Notes: a model not told the origin generated them from the sequence alone. A stretch of 64,000 bases of DNA from Cristatella mucedo (GCA_009760855.2 WPIO01000060.1:2418001-2482000), one strand, 5' to 3'. Positions 46,195 to 56,599 are shown, numbered from the stretch's first letter. A program made the numbers and translations.

Positions 46195-46620
46195 TATTGC
46201 AAATAAGTGATTCATTTTTTTGGCTTACGTAGTTCATCCTTAGCAAATCCTTCTATGAAGTTTTCAATTCCTAATTATTTTATATATTTTAGTATTTCTG
46301 TGTCTGTCAAAGAAGAACTTTTTTAAACTGCTTATAGTCTTTCTTAGTTCAGCAAGTGGTTCTTTTTTAGTAACTACGCTAGCTTTCCTTCGTTTACCAT
46401 GCGTTAGAACGCCTGAGCCTCTTAGTTTACCGTGTGTTAAAACTCCAGAACCTTCTACGCTAGTGTTTCTCAGTTTAAGAAACTCTGACTTGTGTTCCCC
46501 GACAGAACAGATTGCTTTCGTCATTCCTCTTAGATATTTTGCGTTTTGTATTTCATCAGGTTTTCTGTGAAGATTGTCCGTAGGTTTTTTGCACTTCAAG
46601 ATATATATATTAGATTCCAT
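46195..46620 (-). pseudogene. small DUF5679-like (zinc-ribbon-type) protein remnant
   Basis: From the Met at 46620 the frame reads MESNIYILKCKKPTDNLHRK, then a TKAICS...HKSEFLKLR block, then a basic Ser/Gly tail with a near-exact tandem repeat (GSGVLTHGK twice). It runs to a stop at 46266-46264; a further IENFIEGFAKDELRKPKK piece continues in another frame to about 46200. The N-terminal block resembles small proteins with the DUF5679 domain that occur in Polinton/adintovirus-like elements, but only one Cys of each expected CxxC knuckle is present. The resemblance is from memory and moderate. Confidence 0.45.
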
Positions 46621-46690
46621 TTCAATAATATAAAAACATTCGTAGTATAGGAAATAACCTTGCAAGTTCGTGCTTTTAATTTTGAACAAG

Positions 46691-48165
46691 TTCCAGGGCT
46701 CTGCCACACAGGTCTAAACTTTTTGTAGAAGATGCAAATTGAATTTTGCATGTGCGCCTTCATCGCAACGAGCAATGAAAGGAGAGTGACTGGGATGAAC
46801 TGGAAGCACGGGCCTTCATTTCGTCTGAGGCATTCAGTCAGAGGAGGAGTGGCCCGATGGCAGAAATCCAGGTCGTTTGCCGACGTTCGCAGCACACCGA
46901 GTGGTAAAGGCGGAGCAATCGCAGATTCCGAGCAGCATCAGGCGAAATTAAATTGGCCAAGAGTTTATAACGTCATTGCACGGGAGCCCTGGCTAGCTAT
47001 GAAGAGTATGGAAGCTCGACCCCTGCCATAGAATTGTAATTAGCATCTGCTAATTTATAGCGTCCGTCTGAAAAACTCGCTCCTAACGCCTCATGCAGAG
47101 AGAAATCGGATTCACGTGGTGAAATTCTAGCCATCCTAGGTCGCTAGTGTCGTACAGCTTACTTTTCCGGCTAAACCATAGCTTTCCTTACCCGAATCGT
47201 AAGCTTTGCATGCAGTCTTAAAATATATGAGTCTGAGTTGCCGTCGTTCTTTCTTTGGGGTAAAAGCCGGTCTTTTGGAGTGACTATCAACAGCCATAGT
47301 ACAAGACCTGACTTAGGCCTGCGTCAATCTTCTTGTAGATAACTCTAGAATATCAGGACGCACTGTCGTGCTCAAGTTCAAAAGCAAACATGTTCAGGTC
47401 AGAGCAGAAAAGGTGATGGCCATTCTGCCTTCAAGCGGCGCAGCGACTTTGGTTCTGATTGTAAAGGCAGCCGAGTACTTCAAACCTGTTGGCCAAACGT
47501 GTGGCTGCAGCTTTTCACAGAGCCAGGCAACATATCTCAATGCTTTAACGCCCCGAATGACGATAGTTGTGTTACGGTTTATCTGGCGGCGCAATTTGAA
47601 TCCGAGTTCAGGCATATTTCCTAAATTTTGCTCGAGCTCATAGTTTCATTTGAATATTTAAACTCAGCAAGTTTTTTCGAAGGATCAAACAGCTTAGAAG
47701 AACGTGAGCCGTGACCCCCCCAGAGCCTAGAATAATTGCCATTCACCAGATTGCCGGCGAATGGGCCTGCTGGTGGCCGCAGGAAAACCTGGCTCTGAAA
47801 GCAAAGCTCTGACGCGGCCTCAGGCAAATTATTATTACTATTATTATTATTATTGGTATTGCTCTTGCTCCGCGGCAAATTGGTCCCACCCCGGCAGCAG
47901 CAGCCTCGAGACGTGGAAACAACCAGCCGCGGCAGCTACAAACGTCCAAAGTCCCTAATAATTTGAGTAAGGGGAATCCCTGAGTTAATGAAATAGCATA
48001 AATCTATGCGTGACGTCACAGATGGCAAGGATTTGTTTGGCCGTCGTACTTTCATCTAAGCGTACCCGATTTCGGTGACATTTCCTACCTGAAAGTTGGC
48101 CGAATTCGCAGAGCTGGCAAAATGTGCTTATCTAAAGACGAGTCGTTTGGAGCAGTGCGCATAAT
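46691..48165. other. no gene recognised
   Basis: Normal composition resumes. A plus-strand frame at 47368-47643 and short frames around 46732-47031 are open but unlike any family I know. (ATT)n at 47829-47852. Confidence 0.35.
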
Positions 48166-48167
48166 AA

Positions 48168-48850
48168 TAACAATAATAATAATAATACACTTAATAAAGC
48201 GCCCTCAGAGAACTCGATCACTCTTTCTAGGCGCTTCACATTTGCAGAAAAGGAAGCGCGAACGAATGGTTAGTGGTAGCATGCTCAATGAATTACAAGA
48301 ATAACGAGGTTAGGGGCCACATGAACTTGGTCAGCATCCAAGTGTAGTTAGTGGTAGCATGCACAGTGTCAGCATGCATAAGCATATATGGGACGCATCA
48401 CAGGGACCTACTAAATGCTGTGATAAATATATGCATCTTTAGTTTCTTTTTAAATGTGGTCAAGCAGGGAGACGTCGTGACGTAAGTCGGGAGTGAGTTC
48501 CAGGCTTTGGGAGCAAACGGACTAAAGGCACTATCTCCAAAGGATTCGAGGTTTGTACGAGGTATAGGTAAGCAATTAGATTCCGAAAAGCGAGTGGTAC
48601 GATGCTTAGCCTGGTGTGGCAGTAAATCTGATTGGTAGGCTGCAGTCAAAGAATGAAGGGACCTAAAAGTGAGTGACAAAAAATTTAAGTCGATGCGTTG
48701 CTTGACTGGGAGCCAGTGCAGGTCGGCGATATGTGGTGTGATCTGGCAGCTGCGATACTCACGATAGACTACCTTGCTGAAGTGTTTTGCCCCACTGAAG
48801 TGCCTGAATGCACAGGCCGTAGTTAAGGGCATGTGCGGCCGCAGTGGGAT
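48168..48850 (-). mobile_element. LINE family A 3' part
   Basis: (ATA)n, then ATAAAGCGCCCTCAGAGAACTCGATCACTCTTTCTAGGCGC on the plus strand (tail in reverse), followed by the UTR and a 144-codon open C-terminal coding piece (48832-48398) with the HWLPVKQRIDLNFLSLTFRS and WNSLP blocks. Confidence 0.88.
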
Positions 48851-49230
48851 CCGATCTGAACCGACCGGATATCAAGTTCTTTATTTGGCGGTACTTGAAG
48901 ATGGCAGTACTCTTAAAGCCATGTGCCCCCACGGCGACTAACTCGTGGATTCAAGAATCGGCCAATTTCTGTGGCAGCGCAGGATCACAGGATGACTCTC
49001 TGTGACTGGGCATCACTTTGGCGCCTTTTACTTGCTTCGCCCTGTTACAGATTACTGTTACAGACAAAGGAGAGATTTGAACTGGTACTAGCTGGTCTGT
49101 GGGACTCGCGGTCAAGGATGTAGACCAGGCAACCCCATCGTCCATAATCTTCGGCAAACACACCGCACGAGTGGAATCGTCACAGACGCCATCATTGTAA
49201 TGGTGACTCCCGATCGTCATTCTGCAGACC
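48851..49230. other. no gene recognised
   Basis: A minus-strand frame at 49220-48951 follows an acceptor-like GTCTGCAG but does not fit the phase of the candidate first exon at 51614. Confidence 0.3.
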
Positions 49231-49231
49231 T

Positions 49232-49268
49232 ACAAAGAGAGAGAGAGAGAGAGAGAGAGATGGAAGGA

Positions 49269-49335
<67 letters not shown>

Positions 49336-49380
49336 AGTGAGTGAGTCAGAAAGAGAGTGTGAGTGAGTGAGTGAGTGAGT

Positions 49381-49425
<45 letters not shown>

Positions 49426-49450
49426 TGAGGGAAAGAGTAAGTGAGTGAGT

Positions 49451-49491
<41 letters not shown>

Positions 49492-49530
49492 AGGGAGAGG
49501 GAGAGCGAGAGAGAGAAAGGGAACGAGAGA
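49232..49530. repeat. compound (GA)n/(GTGA)n microsatellite
   Basis: About 300 bases of GA runs interleaved with GTGAGTGA and GGGAGA blocks, the longest simple repeat in the window. Confidence 0.97.
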
Positions 49531-49994
49531 GAGAGCGGCGGCGGCGGTTACTGCTGCCGACTAGTGCCTGTGAAAGGCATGCAGAGCATGGTGGTTAAAG
49601 CGTCACAGTGGCGTGGCGACGGTCGTGCGACAACGCTAGCACTGGCACTCGCACAGCCCACCAGCGTCGGAGGTGGAAAATAAGGCTGCTGACGAGCAGA
49701 CGCGTCGGACCGGAGACCGTCTAGCCCGGCGGCCATAGAACTGAGAGGCTTCGGAGCCTAAAGCACAATCAGATTCCAGATGTAGGCACTCTTTGTACAA
49801 GAAGCTCGAAAATTATCCAGCTTTCAGCAGCCGAGCTAAAAGTGGCTATGCTCGGCACGTGGCTTAAAGCTGAACTAAATCCCCTGGCTAGAAGAGGCTG
49901 TTGAATCAGCTACTATTTTTTAAAATTTTTTTTAGGTACTTTCATTTGTTGCATACTGTTAGGAAAGCATGCTGCCCTCAATGCAGACTTAAAA
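49531..49994. other. CpG-rich stretch with an unsupported minus-strand start
   Basis: A minus-strand frame from 49736 begins MAAGLDGLRSDASARQQPYF in a CpG-rich setting. There is no splice model and no family, so it is left unassigned. Confidence 0.25.
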
Positions 49995-50150
49995 AATACT
50001 AGCTGATTTAACTGATACTTTAGTACGGCGACAGATGAGCCTTTACGGCTATCACAACAGCTTGCCGTGGCAATAAAGGATCGCCCAACGCAGCATTTGA
50101 ACCCACGACTTCGGGACCGAGGTCATGAAAAGCAAACGCCTTACTAACGG
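49995..50150 (-). repeat. tRNA-derived SINE, family S2
   Basis: The minus strand has the tRNA-like head (GTAAGGCGTTTGC...GGGTTCAAATGC), CTTTATTGCC, AAGCTGTTGTGATAGCCGTAAAGGCTC and the AAATCAGCTAGTATTTTT end shared with the copy at 4520. Confidence 0.75.
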
Positions 50151-50347
50151 CTACCAACACTACATTGAAAAAGTCCCACGAGTGGTGGCCAGATATGGTA
50201 GGCAACACAAACTGCTCTGCCCAGGAAAATGCCTAAATATGCACGAGGCAAAGTATCCACGACGCACAAGAGCAATCGGCAAGCCATTTCAGCGTCCACT
50301 GCTGTGAAGCCCAGCAAGGTGGAGCAGAAGACAAGTTCAAACAGGCT

Positions 50348-51235
50348 AATAATAATAATAATAATAATGCACTTGATAAAAGGCCCTCAAAGAACTTAAT
50401 CTCTCTCTCTAGGCGCTTTGCATTTGCTGCAAAGGGAAATGAAATTGCATGGTGAGTAAAATCATGCTTGACAAACAAACAAAAAGAATAACATGGTTAG
50501 GGGTGACATGCACAGGGTCAGCATGCAAATGTGGTTAGTGGCAGCATGCACAATGTCAGCACGCATAAGCACATCAAGGACGAACAAATCACAGGGACCC
50601 ACTAAATGCTGTCCTAAATAGGTGTGTTTTTAAATTCTTTCTAAATGTGGTCAGGTCAGGGGATGTTCTGACGCAGGTTGGGAGAGAGTTCCGGGCTTTG
50701 GGAGCATACGAACTAAATGCATGGTCTCCAAAGGATTTGAGGTTTGTACGAGGTATTGGTAAACAGTTGGATTCCGAAAAGCGAGTGGTACGATGTTTGG
50801 CCTGATGGGGGAGTATATTTGAGAGATAGGCTGGAGCCAAAGAATAAAGTGACCTAAAAGTGAGCGACAAAACCTTGAAGTCAATACGTCGCTTGACTGG
50901 TAGCCAGTGCAGGTCGGCGAGAAGTGGAGTAATGTGGTTACTGCGACGCTCACGACAGACAAGCCTAGCTGCGGAGTTTTGCACCAGCTGCAATCGCCTG
51001 ATCGCACATGCCAGTAGGCCAGCGAGCAGTGAGTTGCGGGAGTCGAGACGGGATGTCACGAATGCATGGACCAACTTGGACGTGGTATCCTTATCTAAAC
51101 AAGCCAAAATTTTTAGCAATGTTATGAAGCTGAAAATAGGCAGATTTGACTGTGGAGTGGATTTGGTCGTCTAGCGAGAGGTCGCTTTGGAATATGACAC
51201 CTAGATTTCGAGCTGATTGAACTGGAGATATGCTA
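50348..51235 (-). mobile_element. LINE family A 3' part with 176-codon open frame
   Basis: Tail (ATT)n and stem-loop at the left edge. The minus-strand frame 51119-50589 includes SRLDSRNSLLAGLLACAIRR and the full C-terminal domain. The copy extends right to the RNLGVIFQSDLSLDD position near 51230, where it is truncated. Confidence 0.9.
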
Positions 51236-51562
51236 GTCAACTATTGCTACTTCGAAGCACGAGACCAGAGTGGCTACCTAAAGTATGCAATGAGATGTGC
51301 CTCCAGCCCTAACTTATCATGGAAGAGGGTTGTGAATGCACAGAACTACTACCACCGCGCCATCTAGCGAGATACGACGGCAGTGGCACTTCTAGCCGGC
51401 ATCAGTCGACAGGTGAGAAGCCAGCAAGAAAAGCCAATGGAATACAAACTATTACCGTGGATGAAGGGGACTGATTCCCCTTAAAATTTAAATTTTCCAC
51501 GATTGAATCTGTAGCCTTCTAACTCGTTATCTGATTCTTATATGTGGACCTCGTAGTGTCAC
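51236..51562. other. possible first intron of the candidate gene, nothing else seen
   Basis: Mixed-composition sequence between the LINE at 50348-51235 and the candidate exon. Confidence 0.3.
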
Positions 51563-51614
51563 CTAAACATGGACTCGCGTCTTCGACGATCGCGCCGGAT
51601 GACTCGTCCGCCAT
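51563..51614 (-). CDS. candidate first coding exon, unknown gene
   Basis: ATG at 51614-51612 in context AAAACATGGCG opens MADESSGAIVEDASPCL and meets a donor-like GTGACA after 52 bases (phase 1). An E-box CACGTG and CpG-rich sequence lie just upstream (51640-51660). Acidic start of an unknown protein. No downstream exon was found, so this is a candidate only. Confidence 0.35.
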
Positions 51615-52020
51615 GTTTTCAAAGCAAAGATTAAGGCGTGCACGTGACCGAGCCTACGATTTGTCTTTTTTTCGGTGTTTTTTGATACGCGTTTAAGAAG
51701 TCGTATCACGCTCAGCTTCCGAATCTTCGTCCAGTTGTCTCTCGTCTCCCCTTGTCTCTCGGACAGCTACGCCCCTGTTCTTGGCGGCGTATGCATGGAA
51801 AACGTGAGCAGGCAGAAAGCAGGACGGAAGCCAATCTCTCACGCAAAGACAGGTTGAAAGGCTATAATTAAAGATTTGAGTTTCCGAAAAATTTGCGTGT
51901 GGTAATCGACGACGAATGCAAATTATGAAAACCACTCGGATTCCAGACGTAGTTCTCATCAACCTTCAGGTTCACCGACTGAGGGCTGGAGCGCAGCCAG
52001 CGAGGTGATAGGGAGCAGCA

Positions 52021-52233
52021 TCACGGCGTCGTCGGAGGCGCCCAATTAGGAGGCTCGGGCGCTCAGATGCTCCACCATGTCAGCCAGAACGGACCATGAG
52101 GAGACCCAACGGTTCGGAAGTCGACCAGCCGGAGTGGGCCGCCGCCGTTCGCCCCCGCACACACCCGCCAAAGAAAGGCCAACTTTCTCAAGTCAAACTT
52201 ACATCCGAAGTCGCTAATTACGTCGGGCGGCTT
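52021..52233 (+). CDS. candidate first coding exon on plus strand, unknown gene
   Basis: The frame is open from 52015 or earlier. ATG at 52096 starts MRRPNGSEVDQPEWAAAVRP and runs through KKGQLSQVKLTSEVANYVGR to a good donor GTAAGT at 52234. Another ATG in a different frame (52077, context CCACCATGT) competes. It lies about 480 bases from, and divergent to, the candidate exon at 51614. No downstream exon was found; a LINE fills the following bases. Confidence 0.3.
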
Positions 52234-52299
52234 GTAAGTCCAACGACGACGAGTTGTTTGGCATAGAAACCCGTGTTCATTTCCTTCGCGGCGCGAATT

Positions 52300-52930
52300 A
52301 ATAATAATAATAATAATATTGCACTTGATAAAGCGCCCTCAGAGAACTTAATCTCTTTCTAGGCGCTTTACATTTGCTGCAAAGTGATACGCAATAGAAT
52401 AGTAAGTAAAATCATGCTTGAAAAACAAACAAAATGAACAATATGGTTAGGGGTGACATGCACAGGGTCAGCATGCAAATGTGGTTAGTGGCAGCATGCA
52501 CAGTGTCAGCACGCATAAGCACAACAAGGACGAATCACAGGGACCCACTAAATGCTGTCCTAAATAGGTGTTTTTAAGTTTCTTTTAAATGTGGTCAGGT
52601 CAGGGGATGTTCCGACGCAGGTCGGGAGGGAGTTCTAGGCTTTGGGAGCATACGAGCTAAATGCACGGTCTCCAAAGGATTTAAGGTTTGTACGAGGTAT
52701 TTCTAGACTGTTGGATTCCGAAAAGCGAGTGGTACGATGCTTTGCCTGATGGGGTAGTATATCTGAAAGATAGGCTGGAACCATAGAATGAAGAGACCTA
52801 AAAGTGAGCGATAAAACCTTGAAGTCAATCCGTTGCTTCACTGGTAGCCAGTGCAGGTCGGCGAGAAGTGGTGTGATGTGGCAACTGTGACGCTCACGAC
52901 AGACAAGCCTAGCTGTGGAGTTTTGCAAAT
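52300..52930 (-). mobile_element. LINE family A 3' part
   Basis: (ATA)n at 52300-52320, then the stem-loop in reverse, the 3' UTR and a 97-codon open piece (52928-52635) ending at the AARLVCRERHSCHITPLLAD side. It is truncated at the QNSTA position. Confidence 0.9.
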
Positions 52931-53079
52931 TAAATGCAATTTAATCGCAGGTGTGGATCGCTGCTCCTGCCAGCGCTGACGACTGTACAAATCGACCGAT
53001 CGGCGTCGATTTAAAAGGACCTTTTTACTCGCTGTGCCCCGATGCTTGACGGATGCCCTTTAAACACAGGTCAGTCCAA

Positions 53080-53470
53080 TTAGTTGCTTCGCGAGCTCCG
53101 ACTTTCGTGTAAATTTATGCTAGCCTCGCCACGAGTTCCTTGCAACGGGGCAGATACGGCGCATCGCTTTCGCATCGCTTGCTTATCGCTTATTGATGAT
53201 CGTAGGTGCCTTTTAGTCACGAGGACGCAGAGCCGCTCCGCATCGGCCGCCGCCGGTCGCCGCGGCGGCGGCGGCGGCAATGGCTTCAATGCAATTGCTC
53301 GCGTTCAGTCTCTCGCCGCGATCGGCGCGGAGCGAGGCAGGCGAGCAAAGCGCAAACCCATACCGCGTGAGCGGGAGAAGCGAGCGAGCATCGCGGGCTT
53401 TCGGACGAGCAGCGACAGCGTTGGCGATGGAGCGGCGGAGCCGTCTGGACGGGCAGCTGAGTAAAACCTA
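53080..53470. promoter_or_regulatory. CpG-island-like segment
   Basis: Very CG-dense, with a (CGG)n run at 53262-53278. Frames are open on both strands because of the composition. A short plus-strand start (53427, MERRSRLDGQLS before a donor-like GTAAAA) is possible but unsupported. Confidence 0.4.
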
Positions 53471-53960
53471 GACCGAAATTAGAATGAAACGGTGGGCACG
53501 TGCTGTTGACGCAAAATAGACGCGACTCGAGCTGAGACTTAGGATACTCGAAACCGTCGTAGGTAGCACTACACGCTACACGAGCAAAGCGACTTTCCGA
53601 CGGACCGAGCGCAGAGCGGCTTTCACACACGCACGCACGGCGAAACTCTGCATCGCGCGTAATCATGGCAGAATAGTGGGGTGTTGCATTATTGCTCGAT
53701 CCGCCCTCTACCGGCCTTACATAGGCGCGGCTAGAATGTAGTAAAGAATGAACGCGTACATGAATGAGCGTTCGCATTACCTGACTAATAGTTAGGGTCG
53801 CGGACAGTAGCCTGCTACCTTGCAGGCTCGCAAAACGATTGTCGCTAATTTTGTGTGCTGCAGCAGCGGCTGAATCGAGCGATAACGCGACGGTTATCTT
53901 TTTTGGGGCATGGTCAGAGCGCCAGCTGGCGCGGCGATAGGTAAGCGTGGCACGCGTCAT
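53471..53960. other. no gene recognised
   Basis: Lies between the CpG-dense segment and the 3' end of the PAN/mucin-like gene. A minus-strand frame runs through it in the wrong frame relative to that gene. Confidence 0.3.
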
Positions 53961-53964
53961 TAGC

Positions 53965-54521
53965 TCAGCAGTCTCCGCCGCCTTTGCTGTCTCCGCTGCC
54001 TCCACTGCCTTTGCTGTCTCCACTGTCTCCGCTGCCTTTGCTGACTCCGCTGCCTTTGCTGTCTCCGCTGTCTCCGCTGCCTTTGCTGTCTCCGCTGCCT
54101 TTACTGTTTCCGCTGTCTCCACTGCCTTTGCTGTTTCCGCTGTCTCCGCTGCATGCGCGGTTGCCTCCGCCCTGCTTCTGCTGCTGAGGAGTCGTGGTCG
54201 GCTGAGTCGTAGCCAGCGGAGTTGTGGTCGGCTCAGTTGTAGTCGGCTGAGTCGTGGTCAGCGGTGTCATGGTCGGCTGAGTCGTGGCCGGCTGAGTCGT
54301 GGTCAGCGAAGTCGAGGCCAGCCGAGTCGTGGTCGGTTGATTCGTGCTCGGTTGAGTTGTGGTCGGTTGAATCGTAGTCGGCTGAGTCGTGCTCGGTTGA
54401 GTTGTGGTCGGTTGAGTCGTAGTCGGCTGAGTCGTCGCTAGCAGAGTCATGGCAGCCTGAGTCAAGGTCTGCAGAATCGTGGTCGGCTGAGTCGTGGTTG
54501 CTGATGCACATGCCGCAGTTG
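53965..54521 (-). CDS. mucin-like repeat exon with stop
   Basis: Acceptor TTAATTTCAG ends at 54522 and entry is in phase 1. A 15-bp minisatellite (unit ACTCAGCCGACCACG on the minus strand, about 54190-54500) encodes the Thr/Gln/Pro repeats. A 9/18-bp minisatellite (about 53975-54150) encodes the Gly/Ser/Asp/Lys repeats. Confidence 0.55.
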
Positions 54522-55222
54522 CTGAAATTAAGTAGGCAATTTACTAACTAGAGTGTGATGTCGAATTCAATATTAATACACAAAAGTTTCAGTGTGCCGT
54601 GACTCCGCTCCTCGAGCGGTCAGTGCACCCAGCCAGACTCGCCAGCTCAGGCCACCATAGACGCCCAGCGCTCGTGCAGCACGACGCTGCTCGCCCTGCG
54701 GCAAGCACACGTGCTGCTAGCGACCATCAGCCGCCATGTACGCCGTGTTCAATGAGCGAGTGATCGCCGACTCATTTAAAAGCGAAATAGAGGCAGTGTC
54801 GCGTCATTACTTTGAATTTAAGTCGCAGAGCTGCTTTAATGTCATGGTTCGAAAGAGAGACACAAATGCACACACACCCACGCGCGCGCACACAAACACA
54901 CACACACACTCACGGATACAGACATCTCTGGACGGCGGCCGACGGCGGCCGACGGTGGACGGCACCGACGAACCTGCCTGATTCGTATATAACAGGTCGT
55001 TTTTATTCGAAGCCAAGGCGAGCCTCCTCAGCAAACGACACACTCCCATCTCGCGGCGGAAGTAGAAGCCGACGCAGTCACTTTGAAAAGTGCAGTCTAG
55101 GCTGCACTTAACCAAGGATGCTCCGGTCGAACGCTGCAGAGTCACCGCATCATCGATGGTGGCATTGGAAAACGCTTCGACTGACGCCTTGGCAAACAGG
55201 GCGCAAGGCCCAAACGTTCCGG
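53965..55222 (-). CDS. secreted-type protein with PAN/Apple domain and mucin-like Thr/Gln/Pro tail (partial)
   Basis: Two minus-strand exons are joined in phase 1: 55222-54974 and 54521 to the stop at 53965. The first holds a Cys pattern typical of PAN/Apple modules (C...C...C....C.GFYF......C). The second encodes ATAACASATTTQPTT and then about 100 residues of TTTQP/TTTQPST repeats, QQQKQGGGN and a Gly-Ser-Asp-Lys repeat tail. PAN domains bind proteins or sugars; Thr/Pro-rich tails are usually heavily O-glycosylated. The likely product is a secreted or surface adhesive or mucus-type protein. Upstream exons with the signal peptide are not seen. The predicted acceptor phase selects the TTTQP frame out of three open frames, which supports the model. 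Confidence 0.6.
53975..54500. repeat. two adjacent coding minisatellites (9/18 bp and 15 bp)
   Basis: On the plus strand GTCTCCGCTGCCTTTGCT repeats and then GTCGTGGTCGGCTGA repeats with point variants. Both keep multiples of three, so frame is preserved, consistent with selection on a repeat protein. Confidence 0.85.
54974..55222 (-). CDS. PAN/Apple-domain exon (phase 1-1)
   Basis: 249-bp exon with acceptor TTTAGCAG (ends 55223) and donor GTTCGT (from 54973). Both ends are phase 1, the symmetric type common for shuffled extracellular modules. Contains SLVKCSLDCTFQSDCVGFYF and CRLLRRLALASNKNDLLYTN; five Cys in all. Confidence 0.6.
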
Positions 55223-55496
55223 CTGCTAAAGCGGAGTGTATAGAGCTCGCACTGACATATAGTGGCACAAAATATTTCGCTGCGCACCAGTTTTTGCGTG
55301 AATTTATGAATATACTATCTTTTCACCTGCCTGCGTTCGCGGGCTCTCGCGACACATCGCGTGAGCTGTCTTATTTTTCTGTCTTTTTTATATTTACTCT
55401 GTCTTTATTTCACCGAACATTCATTAGCAAAGTCTCCTGACTTGTCTACAGTTAGCAAAGAAACGAAAAACGTATCAATTAATCACTTGGATAATT

Positions 55497-55679
55497 TAGT
55501 GGGTCTCTGTGATTCGTCCTTCATGTGCTTATGCACGCTGACACTGCGCATGTTGCCACTAACCATCATTGCACGCTGAATCTGTGCAGGTCACCCTTAA
55601 CAAGTTGTTCTTGTTGTTTAATGAGCATGCTACCACTAACCATTCGATCGTGCTTTCTTTGCTGCAAATTATAGTGCCA

Positions 55680-55714
<35 letters not shown>

Positions 55715-55750
55715 GATTGAGTTATCCGATAGCGCTTAATCTAATGCATC
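55497..55750 (+). repeat. LINE family A 3' UTR fragment with internal (GA)n
   Basis: AGTGGGTCTCTGTGATTCGTCC to GCATGCTACCACTAACCATTCG, then the tail region in which the stem is interrupted by a (GA)n run at 55683-55711. Confidence 0.8.
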
Positions 55751-56010
55751 ATTAAAATTGTAAATCACAACTGTTCGCGTCTCATACCTCGAAGCTCACT
55801 CTCACGATTCGTGCACAGCGACCCCAGCCGATTTCTTGGGTACCCAATATCTAGTCTTTGTATGCCGCTACCTCCATGCTATCCTTCAGTTGTTGAGCTT
55901 TAACGTACCCACGTCCCTCGTCACTGCATTGCACTGCAATAGAATGAAACGTGTGCATATAATCATAAACCAATGGACATGCTTCCTCTCCAGACTATTT
56001 CTAAAAATAA

Positions 56011-56170
56011 ATATAATTCATTTGTATAGAGCCCTACGATAACATAATTTTTACTAAGGGCCTTTGCATATGCCACAGGGCTCAAACCCGAGACCTCGGC
56101 CTACAACAAATGAATTCACGTCGACCTTTATCGAAGGGATCACCTTGGCCACTTGGCCAAGCCAGCGTGG
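56011..56170 (-). repeat. tRNA-derived SINE, family S1 (with insertion)
   Basis: The minus strand reads GCTTGGCCAAGTGGCCAAGGTGATCCC, GAGGTCTCGGGTTTGAGCCC, CATATGCAAAGGCCC and GTAGGGCTCTATACAAATGAAT, the S1 layout with extra bases in the anticodon-arm region and in the tail. Confidence 0.65.
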
Positions 56171-56360
56171 AATAATAGTACGTAGACAAATATGGATCTC
56201 TCAGGGCCCCATACAAGATTTGCTTTCCTTATAATTACTGTTTTCACTGCTGCCATTTAAACGTGAATACGTTCTTTCCTTGAGCATTTAAATAGCCATC
56301 GTGGGGATTTAGGCAACGGAAAATGTTCTAGCCAACTCAACTCGGAATCTTTCTATAAAA

Positions 56361-56381
56361 TATATATATATATATATATAT
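56361..56381. repeat. (AT)n tract
   Basis: AT run near the 3' end of the R2-type LINE; may be its tail. Confidence 0.85.
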
Positions 56382-56599
56382 GTATTATTTATCAAAATAT
56401 TGATTTGACTTTTATACATCAGCCGACGGTACCCTGCCCTTAAAGGGTCACTAGGGCTACCCACATCTCATGGTTCAGAAACGGGAACCACCAGGCTTCC
56501 CAGCTGGTAATGGCGTCGGGACTCACAGCCGCAGCAACGCCCTTGGCTCCGTGCTAGGTAAGCCGAGGTCTGTCAGGTAAGCTCCACTGTTTAGCTGCG

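Larger units (their letters stand above)
36770..46690. mobile_element. decayed endogenous virus-like element (Polinton/adintovirus-type)
   Basis: Base composition switches to strongly AT-rich at about 36770 and back at about 46690. Inside are a plus-strand type-B DNA polymerase pseudogene, further plus-strand remnants to about 42640, and convergent minus-strand genes for a tail-fibre-like repeat protein and a DUF5679-like protein. All frames are broken by stops and shifts, and three LINE A copies are inserted. I looked for terminal inverted repeats at the composition edges and saw none. I also saw no integrase, capsid, protease or packaging ATPase. The element is therefore partial, or its other genes are too decayed to see. 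Assignment to Polinton/adintovirus rests on the polymerase type. Confidence 0.7.

Noticed and set aside
47085-47130. rRNA-like GGTGAAATTCTAG stretch
   Set aside because: The similarity to 18S rRNA is limited to a few bases and the flanks do not match.
53286-54122. 278-codon minus-strand frame with Ala/Glu/Thr/Lys repeats
   Set aside because: It is the shadow of the Gly/Ser/Asp/Lys minisatellite in another frame. The splice phase from the PAN exon selects the other frame.
54600-54780. Plus-strand frame ending AQRSCSTTLLALRQAHVLLA then a stop, resembling a terminal exon
   Set aside because: It lies within the intron of the better-supported PAN gene, has no partner exon with matching phase and no recognised family.
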